Origin: an uncultured Bacteroidia bacterium | GTDB taxonomy: Bacteria; Bacteroidota; Bacteroidia; Bacteroidales; UBA932 | NCBI GenBank assembly: GCA_902794005.1 | Contig: CADBFO010000003.1 | Coordinates: 1 to 64,000 of the forward strand | Length of the DNA stretch: 64,000 bases | Reading direction: 5' to 3' | In this document: one piece after another, positions 50,642 to 64,000 of the stretch | How positions within the stretch are numbered: the stretch's first letter is position 1 | How the letters are laid out: every line of letters starts with the position of its first letter | Translations under genes and position numbers: made by a program | The notes under the pieces: model-generated | Database searches by the model: none | The model's input: the letters and a program-made list of their open reading frames with translations, nothing else | Told to the model about the DNA's origin: nothing

Positions 50642-53482
50642 ATGGAAAAAGGAAAGCGATGGGCGGCCCTGCTGCTCCCCGTTATGTTTTTTGCCGTCTC
50701 CTGCGGCGCTCCGGAGGAAGAATCTTCCCTCTATGAGGTGAATCCGTTTGTGGGCAGCGGCGGAATCGGCCATACCTACCCCGGGGCGACGGCTCCGTTC
50801 GGTTTGGTCCAGCTGAGTCCGGATACCCGGAATGGCGGATGGATTGCCGCCTCAGGCTATCACGACGAGGACAGCACCATCATGGGCTTTTCGCATACCC
50901 ATCTGAGCGGAACGGGCGGCGTGGATTTTGGAGATTTCCTGTTCACGCCCCTGCTGGGGGAAGTCCCCTTGACCGAAGAGGGCTTCCAGGTCTCCCCGCT
51001 CCCTTTTTCCAAACAAAACGAGAAAGCCTTCCCGGGCTATTATTCCGTCGTGCTTCCGGGCGTCACCGTGGAGCTGACGGCGCTTTCCCGAACCGGCTGC
51101 CATTCCTACGGCTTTAATGGGGAAGGGGAACGGCACCTGCTGATAGACCTTCGGCACAATATCGGCGAAACCCGCCCCAGTGACATTTCCTTCACCGCCG
51201 TGGCCGATACCCTCGTGGAAGGCGGCCGTCACGTGGCCGGCTGGGCTCCCGGGCGGGATATCTATTTCAGCGCCCGGTTCTCCGTCCCGTTCACCCGCTG
51301 CGTCCCCGACGGCAAGGACCGATATCTGCTTACTTTCCCGGCAGATACCAAGGGCGTTACCGTTACCGTGGGCCTCTCGCAGGCCAGCGCGCATGCCGCC
51401 CGGCAAAACCGCCTCTCGGAGGCTCCCCGATGCCGGTTCGGCGAAGTGCTGGACCGCTCGAAGGCGCTGTGGGAAGAGCAGCTCGGGAAAATTGTCATCG
51501 AAGGGGGTACCAAGGCCCAAAGGGTCAACTTCCACACGGCTCTTTACCATACCCTGGTGGCTCCGAACCTCATCAGCGACGTGGGCGAGAGGCCGTTTTA
51601 TTCCACACTTTCCCTTTGGGATACCTACCGTACCTGGAACCCGCTGCAGACCCTCCTGAATCCGCAGCTGGTGAGCGACATGGCCCGGAGCCTGGTCCTT
51701 ACTTACCAGCGGTACGGCAAACTGCCTCTCTGGCCGCTCGCCGGGGTGGACACGGACTGCATGATCGGCTATCACGCCGTGTCGGTCCTGGCCGATGCAT
51801 GGCTTCGCGGCATCCGCGGCTTCGACGGGGAAGCGGCCCTGGAGGCCATGGTGGCTTCTTCCAACCTGGATCCGGCTTCGGACTGGTATAACGCATACGG
51901 CTACATTCCCTGTGATTTCGCTTCCGAATCCGTGTCCCGCACGCTGGAGTTCTGCTACGACGACTGGTGCATCGCCCGCATGGCCGAGGCTCTCGGGCAC
52001 CGGGATATCGCCGCGGAGTACGATGCCCGCGCCCTCCGCTACCGCAACCTGCTGGACCCTTCCACCGGCTTTTTCCGGGGCAGGGATTCCGAGGGCAACT
52101 GGCGCAGTCCCTTCAATCCCGACGCCCGTTCCCGGGATTACACCGAGGCTACGGCGTGGCAATACCGGCACTATGTGCCGCAGGACATGGGCGGGTACAT
52201 CGCCCTGATGGGCGGCCGGGCGGCGGTGAAAACCTCCCTGGATTCGCTCCTGACGTATGACTTTCGGGATCCGTCCATGGCCGGAGATGCCAATGTGACG
52301 GGCATGATCGGGCAGTATGCCCACGGCAATGAACCCAGCCACGGATCGGCCTGGCTGTATGCCTGTATCGGAGACCCTTCCTCCACGCAGCGGTGGGTCC
52401 GGTACATTCTGGAGGAAATGTATGCCCCCACCCCGGAAGGTATCTGCGGCAACGAGGACTGCGGCCAGATGAGCGCCTGGTACGTGATGGCCTCGCTGGG
52501 CCTGTACCCCCTCTGCCCCGGCAGCGGAGAGTTTGTGCTGGGGGCTCCGCTTTTCCGGAAAGCCACGCTGAATCTTCCCGGAGGAAAGAGCTTTGTCATC
52601 AAGGCCGACCATCCCGAATACGCTTTTGTGAAGGAGGTTCTTCTGAACGGGAAAAGGGTTGAGGAACAATTTATTACATACGAGGATATCCTGAGGGGCG
52701 GCGAACTCTCCTTCCAACTTTCCAAGAAGCCTTTCCCCGGACGGGATGCTTTCCGGCCCCCGTATTCCATGACTGGGGAGAACCTGGTCTCCACGCCTGT
52801 CCTTCTGGGAAATCCCCGATTTTTCAAAGGCACTTTCCGGACGGAGTTCGACTGCCGTACTCCCGGTGCGGAGATCCGTTACACCCTGGACGGCAGCGAG
52901 CCCACGGAGACTTCGGCCTTGTATGAGGGGGCTTTCCCTATCACGGATGAGGCAATCCTGAAAGCAAGGGCTTTCCGTGAGGGAATGACTCCCAGCCCGC
53001 TGATGGAGTGCCGGGTGTTCCCGCTGGTGATTCATCCTGCCGTGCCGGCGCCCGCCTCCCTGGCACCGGGATGCCGCTACACTTATCACCGGGGCTTTTT
53101 CAAGATGACGGCCGATGTGGTGGCTTCTCCGGCGGTCTCGCGCGGGGTGATGCCGGAACCGTCCATCCTGGACGCTCCCGACGAGGACCATTTCGGCTAC
53201 ATTTTCACCGGTTATCTGGATGTTCCCGAGGAGGGCCTTTGGGAATTCGCCATCACCAGTGACGACGGATGCGTGCTGGAGATCGACGGCCATCTGGCCG
53301 TGAATGCCGACGGATCCCATTCCAATTCCACCGCTACGGGATTCATCGGCCTCGCGAAGGGCCTGCATGCCTTCACGCTCCGGTACCTCGAAGACTATGA
53401 GGGACAATATTTGGAGTGGAAGTGGAGAAGTCCTTCTTCGGAGGGCTTTGCCCTCATTCCCGTGTCGGCCATTTCCCGCTAG
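50642..53482 (+). CDS. GH92 alpha-mannosidase, second copy, with CHB_HEX_C-like and PA14-like domains
   Basis: 946 residues from the ATG at 50642 (MEKGKRWAALLLPVMFFAVSC, Cys 21). The in-frame ATG at 50600 would put extra residues ahead of the signal. GH92 motifs: VGSGGIGHTYPGATAPFGLVQ, GFSHTHLSGTGG, YAHGNEPSHGSAWL and GNEDCGQMSAWYVMASLG (about 602-619). An Ig-like domain (IRYTLDGSEPTETSALYEG, about 735-800) and a PA14-like domain (about 810-946, DDGCVLEIDGHLAV) follow, as in the GH92 at 10939. The two differ throughout, so this is an old duplication and the pair may cut different alpha-mannosidic bonds. A 100-bp gap without clear signals follows. Confidence 0.93.
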   Translation: MEKGKRWAALLLPVMFFAVSCGAPEEESSLYEVNPFVGSGGIGHTYPGATAPFGLVQLSPDTRNGGWIAASGYHDEDSTIMGFSHTHLSGTGGVDFGDFLFTPLLGEVPLTEEGFQVSPLPFSKQNEKAFPGYYSVVLPGVTVELTALSRTGCHSYGFNGEGERHLLIDLRHNIGETRPSDISFTAVADTLVEGGRHVAGWAPGRDIYFSARFSVPFTRCVPDGKDRYLLTFPADTKGVTVTVGLSQASAHAARQNRLSEAPRCRFGEVLDRSKALWEEQLGKIVIEGGTKAQRVNFHTALYHTLVAPNLISDVGERPFYSTLSLWDTYRTWNPLQTLLNPQLVSDMARSLVLTYQRYGKLPLWPLAGVDTDCMIGYHAVSVLADAWLRGIRGFDGEAALEAMVASSNLDPASDWYNAYGYIPCDFASESVSRTLEFCYDDWCIARMAEALGHRDIAAEYDARALRYRNLLDPSTGFFRGRDSEGNWRSPFNPDARSRDYTEATAWQYRHYVPQDMGGYIALMGGRAAVKTSLDSLLTYDFRDPSMAGDANVTGMIGQYAHGNEPSHGSAWLYACIGDPSSTQRWVRYILEEMYAPTPEGICGNEDCGQMSAWYVMASLGLYPLCPGSGEFVLGAPLFRKATLNLPGGKSFVIKADHPEYAFVKEVLLNGKRVEEQFITYEDILRGGELSFQLSKKPFPGRDAFRPPYSMTGENLVSTPVLLGNPRFFKGTFRTEFDCRTPGAEIRYTLDGSEPTETSALYEGAFPITDEAILKARAFREGMTPSPLMECRVFPLVIHPAVPAPASLAPGCRYTYHRGFFKMTADVVASPAVSRGVMPEPSILDAPDEDHFGYIFTGYLDVPEEGLWEFAITSDDGCVLEIDGHLAVNADGSHSNSTATGFIGLAKGLHAFTLRYLEDYEGQYLEWKWRSPSSEGFALIPVSAISR

Positions 53483-53582
53483 AAAGCCGATTGTCATTTC
53501 TCAAAGTTTTTTTGGCGAAAACAAAAGAGATCCGGTGACGGATTTTTCCTATCTTGTATGGCGTGAATTTAACCCTACAGTT

Positions 53583-55766
53583 ATGAAGATATTTGTTTCC
53601 GCTTTTTTCCTTGTGCTGGCCCTCGGTTTTCTGCAGCCGGCCGGCGCCCAATCCGTTATTGTTGAAAGCGCCCGTTTCTGCAAAGGGGACAACCCCGCCT
53701 GGCAGAAGGCCGATTTTGACGACAGTGCCTGGCAGGTGCTCGCCTTGGACAAAGACTGGTTCCAGCAGGGTGTCCGGAATGCCAATGCTTACGGCTGGTA
53801 CCGCCTCCATGTGGTGATTCCTTCCTCGCTGAAAGGAGGTGTCACCGGAGACATCCTTCTGGACATGGGCCCCATCGATGACACCGATGAGACCTGGCTC
53901 AACGGACACCTGGTGGGGAAGACCGGCCGCAATCCCAAGGAGGAAGGCGGTTTCGAAGGCAAGTGGGATACCCCCCGCCGTTATGTGGTTTCCCCTGAAT
54001 GGGTGCGCTGGGACGAAGAGAACGTTATCGCCGTCCGCGTTTACAACGGTGGAGAACCCGGAGGCTTCTATGCCCAGCCTGTCAACATTACCAGGCCGGA
54101 GTTGAAGGACTATGCGGGCATCACGCTGGAACGCAAGGGAAATGAATGCGTGGCCACTCTGAGCAGCCGTATCAAGACCGGCGGGACGGTGGAAGCGCAG
54201 CTAAGGGATGTCCTTACCGACGAATTGCTCTCTTCCAAGACTTGGAAAGTCCGCCCGACCGGCAAGAAGGACCTCAGCTTCCCGCAGTCCTTCCGGGAGG
54301 GTGTCCGGGTGGTCTTTTCCTATCGGGACGACAAGTTTGACGATTTCCTGGAAGCGAATATATGCGCTCCCTATATCCTCACTCCGCCCGCACCGGCTAC
54401 GCCCCGCTACAACGGTCCGCTGGTGTTCGGTGTACGGCCCGGTTCTCCGGTCATCTTCCGTCTGGCCTTCTCCGGGGAGAAGCCTATGACCTACAAAGCG
54501 GAAGGCCTTCCCGAGGGCGTTGTGCTGGATTCCGGGAAGGGCGTTCTCAGCGGCAGCGTCAAGGAGGAGGGAGACTATCCGATCGTTTTCACCGCCACCA
54601 ACGCCAAGGGAAGCACCAGCGCTTCCTTCACCCTCAAGGTGGGCGCCCGGATCGCCCTCACCCCGCCCATGGGCTGGAATTCCTGGAACTGCTGGGGCAC
54701 CAGCGTATCGCAGGAAAAGGTGATGGCATCGGCCGTCGCCCTCATCAACCGCGGCCTGGCCGACTATGGCTACAGCTACATGAACATTGACGATGCCTGG
54801 GAGGCTGACGAGCGCGCCGCCGACGGCACCATTCTCACCAACGAGAAGTTTCCCGACATGAAGGCTCTGGCCGACTGGCTGCATGGAAACGGACTTCGCC
54901 TGGGCATCTATTCCAGTCCCGGAAGCCACACCTGCGGCGGCTATCTGGGTTCCCTGGGCCATGAGGAGCAGGATGCCAAAACCTGGAACGAATGGGGTAT
55001 CGACTATCTCAAATACGACTGGTGCGGCTACAACAAGGTTTTTGCCGCCAGCAGCGACCGCTCCACCGCCGCCTACATGCGTCCTTATGTGAAGATGCAG
55101 CAGTTCCTCCGCGAGCAGCCCCGTGACATTTTCTATTCCCTCTGCCAGTACGGCATGAACCATGTGTGGGAGTGGGGAGCCTTTGTCGATGCCAACTCCT
55201 GGCGCACCACGGGCGACATCAACGACACCTGGGCTTCCCTCTACGACATCGGCTTCGTTCGGCAGGCGGGTCTCCATCCCTATGCCGGCCCCGGCCATTG
55301 GAACGACCCCGACATGCTGGTGGTGGGCAAGGTGGGCTGGAGCGACAAGCTCTGGGACAGCCGCCTCACCCCGGACGAGCAGTACACCCACATCTCCCTG
55401 TGGTCGCTGCTGGCCGCCAACATGCTCATCGGCTGCCCGCTGGACCAGATCGACGATTTTACCTTCAACCTCCTTTGCAACAACGAGGTGAATGCCGTGA
55501 ACCAGGATATCCTGGGGCATCAGGCTCACCAGGACGTGGTGGAGGACAACGTCCAAATCTGGAGCCGGGACCTTTACGACGGCGGCAAGGCCGTGGGCAT
55601 CTTCAATCTGGGCGAGGCCGTCATGCCCACCCTTCTCAGGGGCGCCCTGGAGAAAATCGGCATCGAGGCCGATACCGTCCGGGACCTCTGGCGCCAGAAA
55701 GACATTCCTACTGATTCCGTGTACCAGATTCCTTCGCACGGTGTCCTGTATGTTAAAGTGAAGTAG
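53583..55766 (+). CDS. GH27 alpha-galactosidase-type enzyme with N-terminal jelly-roll
   Basis: 727 residues from the ATG at 53583 (MKIFVSAFFLVLALGF, signal to GAQ, about 23). Residues about 30-165 are a GH2-type sugar-binding jelly-roll (GWYRLHVVIPSSLKGG, IDDTDETWLNGHLVG). About 285-355 is an Ig domain (VIFRLAFSGEKPMTYKAEGLPEG). The GH27 barrel begins at PPMGWNSWNCWG (about 360) with YSYMNIDDAWE, LGIYSSPGSHTCGGY, the nucleophile Asp in YLKYDWCGYNK (about 478) and the acid/base Asp in WRTTGDINDTW (about 541). These residues are as in alpha-galactosidases, but some GH27 enzymes cut other sugars. The next gene starts directly after its stop. Confidence 0.92.
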   Translation: MKIFVSAFFLVLALGFLQPAGAQSVIVESARFCKGDNPAWQKADFDDSAWQVLALDKDWFQQGVRNANAYGWYRLHVVIPSSLKGGVTGDILLDMGPIDDTDETWLNGHLVGKTGRNPKEEGGFEGKWDTPRRYVVSPEWVRWDEENVIAVRVYNGGEPGGFYAQPVNITRPELKDYAGITLERKGNECVATLSSRIKTGGTVEAQLRDVLTDELLSSKTWKVRPTGKKDLSFPQSFREGVRVVFSYRDDKFDDFLEANICAPYILTPPAPATPRYNGPLVFGVRPGSPVIFRLAFSGEKPMTYKAEGLPEGVVLDSGKGVLSGSVKEEGDYPIVFTATNAKGSTSASFTLKVGARIALTPPMGWNSWNCWGTSVSQEKVMASAVALINRGLADYGYSYMNIDDAWEADERAADGTILTNEKFPDMKALADWLHGNGLRLGIYSSPGSHTCGGYLGSLGHEEQDAKTWNEWGIDYLKYDWCGYNKVFAASSDRSTAAYMRPYVKMQQFLREQPRDIFYSLCQYGMNHVWEWGAFVDANSWRTTGDINDTWASLYDIGFVRQAGLHPYAGPGHWNDPDMLVVGKVGWSDKLWDSRLTPDEQYTHISLWSLLAANMLIGCPLDQIDDFTFNLLCNNEVNAVNQDILGHQAHQDVVEDNVQIWSRDLYDGGKAVGIFNLGEAVMPTLLRGALEKIGIEADTVRDLWRQKDIPTDSVYQIPSHGVLYVKVK

Positions 55767-58700
55767 ATGCAGAAGATCAAACTCTTTCTATGGATGGCTC
55801 TTCCCCTCCTGCTGCTGTCGTGCGGCAGGAGCGGAAAAGCGGGCTTTTCGCAGTTGGAGGACGGGTTCCGGAACGTTCCGGATTCCGTCCAAACTGCTGT
55901 TTACTGGTACTGGCTGGACAATTACATTTCCAAGGAAGGAGTGGTGAAAGACCTCCGGGCCATGAAACGCGTGGGCATCAACCGCGCCTTCATCGGCAAT
56001 CAGGGCGTGGAAGGAGGCGACGGCCCCGTTCCGCTTTTCTCGGACGAGTGGCTGGACATTACCCATACCGCCTTCAAGACCGCCGGGGAACTGGGCATCG
56101 AGATTGGCATGTTCAACTGTCCGGGCTGGAGCCAGTCCGGCGGTCCCTGGGTTACGCCGGAGCAAAGCATGAAGTACCTCGAAGGGCATTTTCAGCAGGT
56201 GACGGGAAACGGCACCGAGCAGGTGCTCTCCCTCCCGGACGTGCCCCTGGACCGGATTGTGGACATCCAGGCTTTCCGAAATCCGGTGGGGGAATCCCGC
56301 AGCTGGACTTTAAAAACGCGGAAGGGAGTGCCGGCCGTCCTCCGGATGCAGGCGGACTTCCCGGTCCACAGCCTCAAGCTGGAAAGCGACGGAAATCAGT
56401 GGACGGAAGCCACCCTTCTCTGTAACGGAAAGGAACTGACCTCTTTCACCTACGACAGGCACAACTTGAGTCCGAACGTGGGTTTCAAACCCCTGTCCCC
56501 GTGGGTGGAGAGTTTCCCGTCGGGGGAATCCGGCAGTTACGAGCTCCGCCTGGAAGACCCGGCCGACGGCACCTTCACCGTTACGCTCTCTGAAATCGGC
56601 TTGATGCCCCATTATGCGGAAAAGAGCCTCGCAAAGCTGTTCCAGGAACCGCTTCCCATGTGGGACTGCTATATGTGGGACCATCCGCAGTATGTGAACT
56701 ACCGGAACTGCGTGGACCCTGTTTTCCAGCAGAATATCACGGACCGCCTGGTGGACGGGAAGCTCCGCTGGACGGTGCCGGGCGGGGAATGGACCATCCT
56801 CACCAGCTATATGCAGACCACCGGCGTCCGCAATGGCCCAGCGGTTTCCGAAGGCACCGGCCTGGAGGTGGACAAGATGAGCCGCCGCTATGTTGCGGAG
56901 CATTATGACGCTTTTGTGGGAGACCTGTTGCGCCGCATCCCTCCCGAGGACCGCAAAAGCTGGAAAGTGGTGGTGGAAGACAGTTACGAAACCGGCGGCC
57001 AGAACTGGACGGACGACATGGCGCAGGTATTTGAAAAAACCTATGGCTACGACCCCCGTCCTTATCTTCCTGTCCTTCAAGGCCTTGTCGTGAGCACCAT
57101 GGAGGAGAGCGAGCGCTTCCTCTGGGACCTTCGCCGCCTGGTGGCCGACAGGGTCGCTTACGATTATGTGGGCGGCCTGCGGGAAAAGGCGAATGCCGAC
57201 GGACTCCAGACCTGGCTAGAATGCTACGGCCACTGGGGCTTCCCCGGCGAGTTCCTCCTCTACGGCAGCCAGAGCGACCAGATTGCCGGTGAGTTCTGGA
57301 GCGAGGGAAGCCTCGGAGACATTGAAAACCGTGCCGCTTCTTCCTGCGGCCATATTTACGGAAAGAACCAAATCTGGGCCGAATCCTGCACGGCGGGCGC
57401 TCCCCAGTTCCACCGCTACCCGCGCCTGATGAAACAGCGCACCGACCGCTTCTTCTGCGAAGGCATCAACGCCACCCTGCTGCATCTGTACATCCAGCAG
57501 CCCGACGACCGGCAGCCCGGCCGCGACGCCTGGTTCGGCAACGAGTTCAACCGGAACAATTCCTGGTTCGAGGGCATGGGCACCTTCGTGCAGTACCTCA
57601 AGCGCTGCAACTTCATGTTGCAGCAGGGCCGGTATGTGGCCGATGTGGCCTACTTCATCGGCGAGGATGCGCCCAAGATGACCGGCGTCACGGATCCCGC
57701 CCTCCCCAAGGGGTACAGTTTTGACTACATCAATGCTGACGTGCTCCGGCATCACGCCCATGTGAAAGACGGCCGTCTGGTTCTGGACAGCGGCATGGAA
57801 TACCGCGTTCTGGTGCTTCCGAGGCAGGAAACCATGCGTCCCGAGGTGTTGGAAGCCATTGCCGGCTTCGTGACGGACGGCCTTTGCATCGTCGGAGACG
57901 CCCCCCTGCGTTCCCCCAGCCTGCAGCATGGCATTTTTGAATCGGACGAAAGGGTCCGGAAACTGGCGGCACAGGTTTGGAACGGAAGCGGAAAGGGAAT
58001 GGTGTATCCCGCGGACAGCCCCCTGGAAAGGGTCCTGGACGATCTGGGCACCCGTCCCGATTTCTCCTACCCGGACGGGGAGGGAAATCTTCTCTTTATC
58101 CACCGTACCCTGGGTGCCGAAGGGGAAATCTACTTCCTTTCCAACCAGGAGGAGGAAGCCGTCGAGGTGCATCCTTCCTTCCGGGTGGATCCTTCCCTGA
58201 AGGCCGAACTGTGGGACCCCCTTACCGGAGAAGTTCAGGGCTGGAACGGAGAAACCCTTTCCCTGGACCGCCTCCAGAGCGTGTTCGTGGTGTTCCGGAA
58301 GAAGACCAAGGCTCCCGGGCAGGCCCCGGTCACGGCGATGCCGGTAGAAGGTCCCTGGACTGTGGCCTTTGCCCCGTCGGCCGGGAACCCCGGCTTCTCC
58401 CGCACTTTTGACAGGCTCTCGGACTGGACTCTCAGCGAAGACCCCGCCGTGAAATACTACTCCGGCAATGCCGCATATACAAGTACCTTCACCCTTGATG
58501 CGCTTCCCGAAAATGCCGCCCTGGACCTTGGTGAAGTGATGGTTCTCTCCAGCGTGAAAGTGAACGGAAAGGATGCCGGCGGCGTCTGGACCTTCCCGTA
58601 CCGGCTTCCCGTATCGGCCCTTCTGCAGAAAGGGGTGAATACTTTGGAAATCACCGTGTACAACAATTGGCAGAACCGCCTCATCGCCGACGAAAGCCTT

Positions 58701-58802
58701 CGTCCCGAGGAGCGCGGCACCTGGACCAATCACCATACTTTCGAGGCCGATGACCCGTTGCAGCCCTCCGGCCTTCTGGGTCCCGTCAGGCTTTTGTTTT
58801 AG
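55767..58802 (+). CDS. GH106 alpha-L-rhamnosidase
   Basis: 1011 residues, lipobox LLLLSC (Cys 19). GH106 motifs: TAVYWYWLDNYISKEGVVKDL, GMFNCPGWSQSGGPWVTPEQ, VVEDSYETGGQNWTDDM, GQIAGEFWSEGSL-like QIAGEFWSEGSLGDIENRAASS, and a C-terminal beta-sandwich (LGEVMVLSSVKVNGKDAGG, EITVYNNWQNRLIAD). Its length is typical of the family and it has no extra barrel, unlike the GH106 at 28628. It removes alpha-linked L-rhamnose. It begins one base after the GH27 stop and lies 25 bp before a GH78. Confidence 0.93.
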   Translation: MQKIKLFLWMALPLLLLSCGRSGKAGFSQLEDGFRNVPDSVQTAVYWYWLDNYISKEGVVKDLRAMKRVGINRAFIGNQGVEGGDGPVPLFSDEWLDITHTAFKTAGELGIEIGMFNCPGWSQSGGPWVTPEQSMKYLEGHFQQVTGNGTEQVLSLPDVPLDRIVDIQAFRNPVGESRSWTLKTRKGVPAVLRMQADFPVHSLKLESDGNQWTEATLLCNGKELTSFTYDRHNLSPNVGFKPLSPWVESFPSGESGSYELRLEDPADGTFTVTLSEIGLMPHYAEKSLAKLFQEPLPMWDCYMWDHPQYVNYRNCVDPVFQQNITDRLVDGKLRWTVPGGEWTILTSYMQTTGVRNGPAVSEGTGLEVDKMSRRYVAEHYDAFVGDLLRRIPPEDRKSWKVVVEDSYETGGQNWTDDMAQVFEKTYGYDPRPYLPVLQGLVVSTMEESERFLWDLRRLVADRVAYDYVGGLREKANADGLQTWLECYGHWGFPGEFLLYGSQSDQIAGEFWSEGSLGDIENRAASSCGHIYGKNQIWAESCTAGAPQFHRYPRLMKQRTDRFFCEGINATLLHLYIQQPDDRQPGRDAWFGNEFNRNNSWFEGMGTFVQYLKRCNFMLQQGRYVADVAYFIGEDAPKMTGVTDPALPKGYSFDYINADVLRHHAHVKDGRLVLDSGMEYRVLVLPRQETMRPEVLEAIAGFVTDGLCIVGDAPLRSPSLQHGIFESDERVRKLAAQVWNGSGKGMVYPADSPLERVLDDLGTRPDFSYPDGEGNLLFIHRTLGAEGEIYFLSNQEEEAVEVHPSFRVDPSLKAELWDPLTGEVQGWNGETLSLDRLQSVFVVFRKKTKAPGQAPVTAMPVEGPWTVAFAPSAGNPGFSRTFDRLSDWTLSEDPAVKYYSGNAAYTSTFTLDALPENAALDLGEVMVLSSVKVNGKDAGGVWTFPYRLPVSALLQKGVNTLEITVYNNWQNRLIADESLRPEERGTWTNHHTFEADDPLQPSGLLGPVRLLF

Positions 58803-58827
58803 CATACAAAACAAAACAGATATCGAT

Positions 58828-64000
<5,173 letters not shown>

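Noticed and set aside
53483..53582. Promoter in the gap before the GH27 gene
   Set aside because: TTTG at 53511-53514 and TATCTTG at 53550-53556 are 35 bp apart, too far for a Bacteroidota promoter.

Overview
This window comes from a high-GC member of the Bacteroidota, most likely an uncultured gut or rumen Bacteroidales. The evidence is the SusC/SusD pair, the abundance of secreted lipoproteins starting MKK or MRK with a Cys lipobox, the TAnnTTTG promoter boxes in place of sigma-70 boxes, and the absence of obvious Shine-Dalgarno sequences. Genus cannot be fixed from the sequence. Apart from the integrase and a gene fragment at the left edge, everything is on the plus strand and tightly packed: one very large polysaccharide utilisation locus (PUL) that runs off the right edge.

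Left end (1-1425): a probable DNA-inversion switch. A tyrosine recombinase gene (237-1289, minus) sits between inverted copies of a 14-bp core site (96-109 and 1313-1326). Outside these lie inverted copies of at least 74 bp that carry a susC 5' untranslated region and the first 14 codons of a susC. The left copy begins a second, divergent susC that leaves the window. A consensus-like -7 box inside the invertible segment (159-166) points left, so in the orientation given the left susC would be on and the susC at 1383 off.

Uptake unit (1383-8080): SusC, SusD and a surface beta-helix lipoprotein, closed by a strong intrinsic terminator (8053-8080). The switch therefore probably governs import only.

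Regulator and enzyme unit (8154 to the right edge): a XylR-type regulator (periplasmic-binding-protein-like domain plus AraC DNA-binding domain) has its own promoter. It is followed, with gaps mostly under 40 bp, by 24 more genes. Recognisable enzymes include two GH92 alpha-mannosidases, GH3 enzymes, a GH28-CE15 fusion, GH127 beta-L-arabinofuranosidase, a GH78-GH3 fusion, a GH106 fused to a second barrel, a plain GH106, a plain GH78, two GH43, a GH140-GH9 fusion, GH27 alpha-galactosidase, a GH2-like protein with an altered active site, two GH99/GH71-like barrels and a GH2 with a ricin-type lectin domain (cut by the right edge). Three phosphoesterases and a Gfo/Idh oxidoreductase plus DUF1080 pair (likely 3-keto-glycoside chemistry) are embedded among them. 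A truncated glycosidase remnant lies at 37767-38054.

Taken together the enzymes would strip rhamnose, arabinose, galactose, apiose, xylose, mannose and uronic acid esters. This points to a complex plant glycan such as rhamnogalacturonan II-like pectin, arabinogalactan protein or an exudate gum. The two alpha-mannosidases and three phosphoesterases are unusual for a pure pectin locus. No polysaccharide lyase or sulfatase was seen. The most unusual features are the inversion switch and the run of four two-enzyme fusion proteins.
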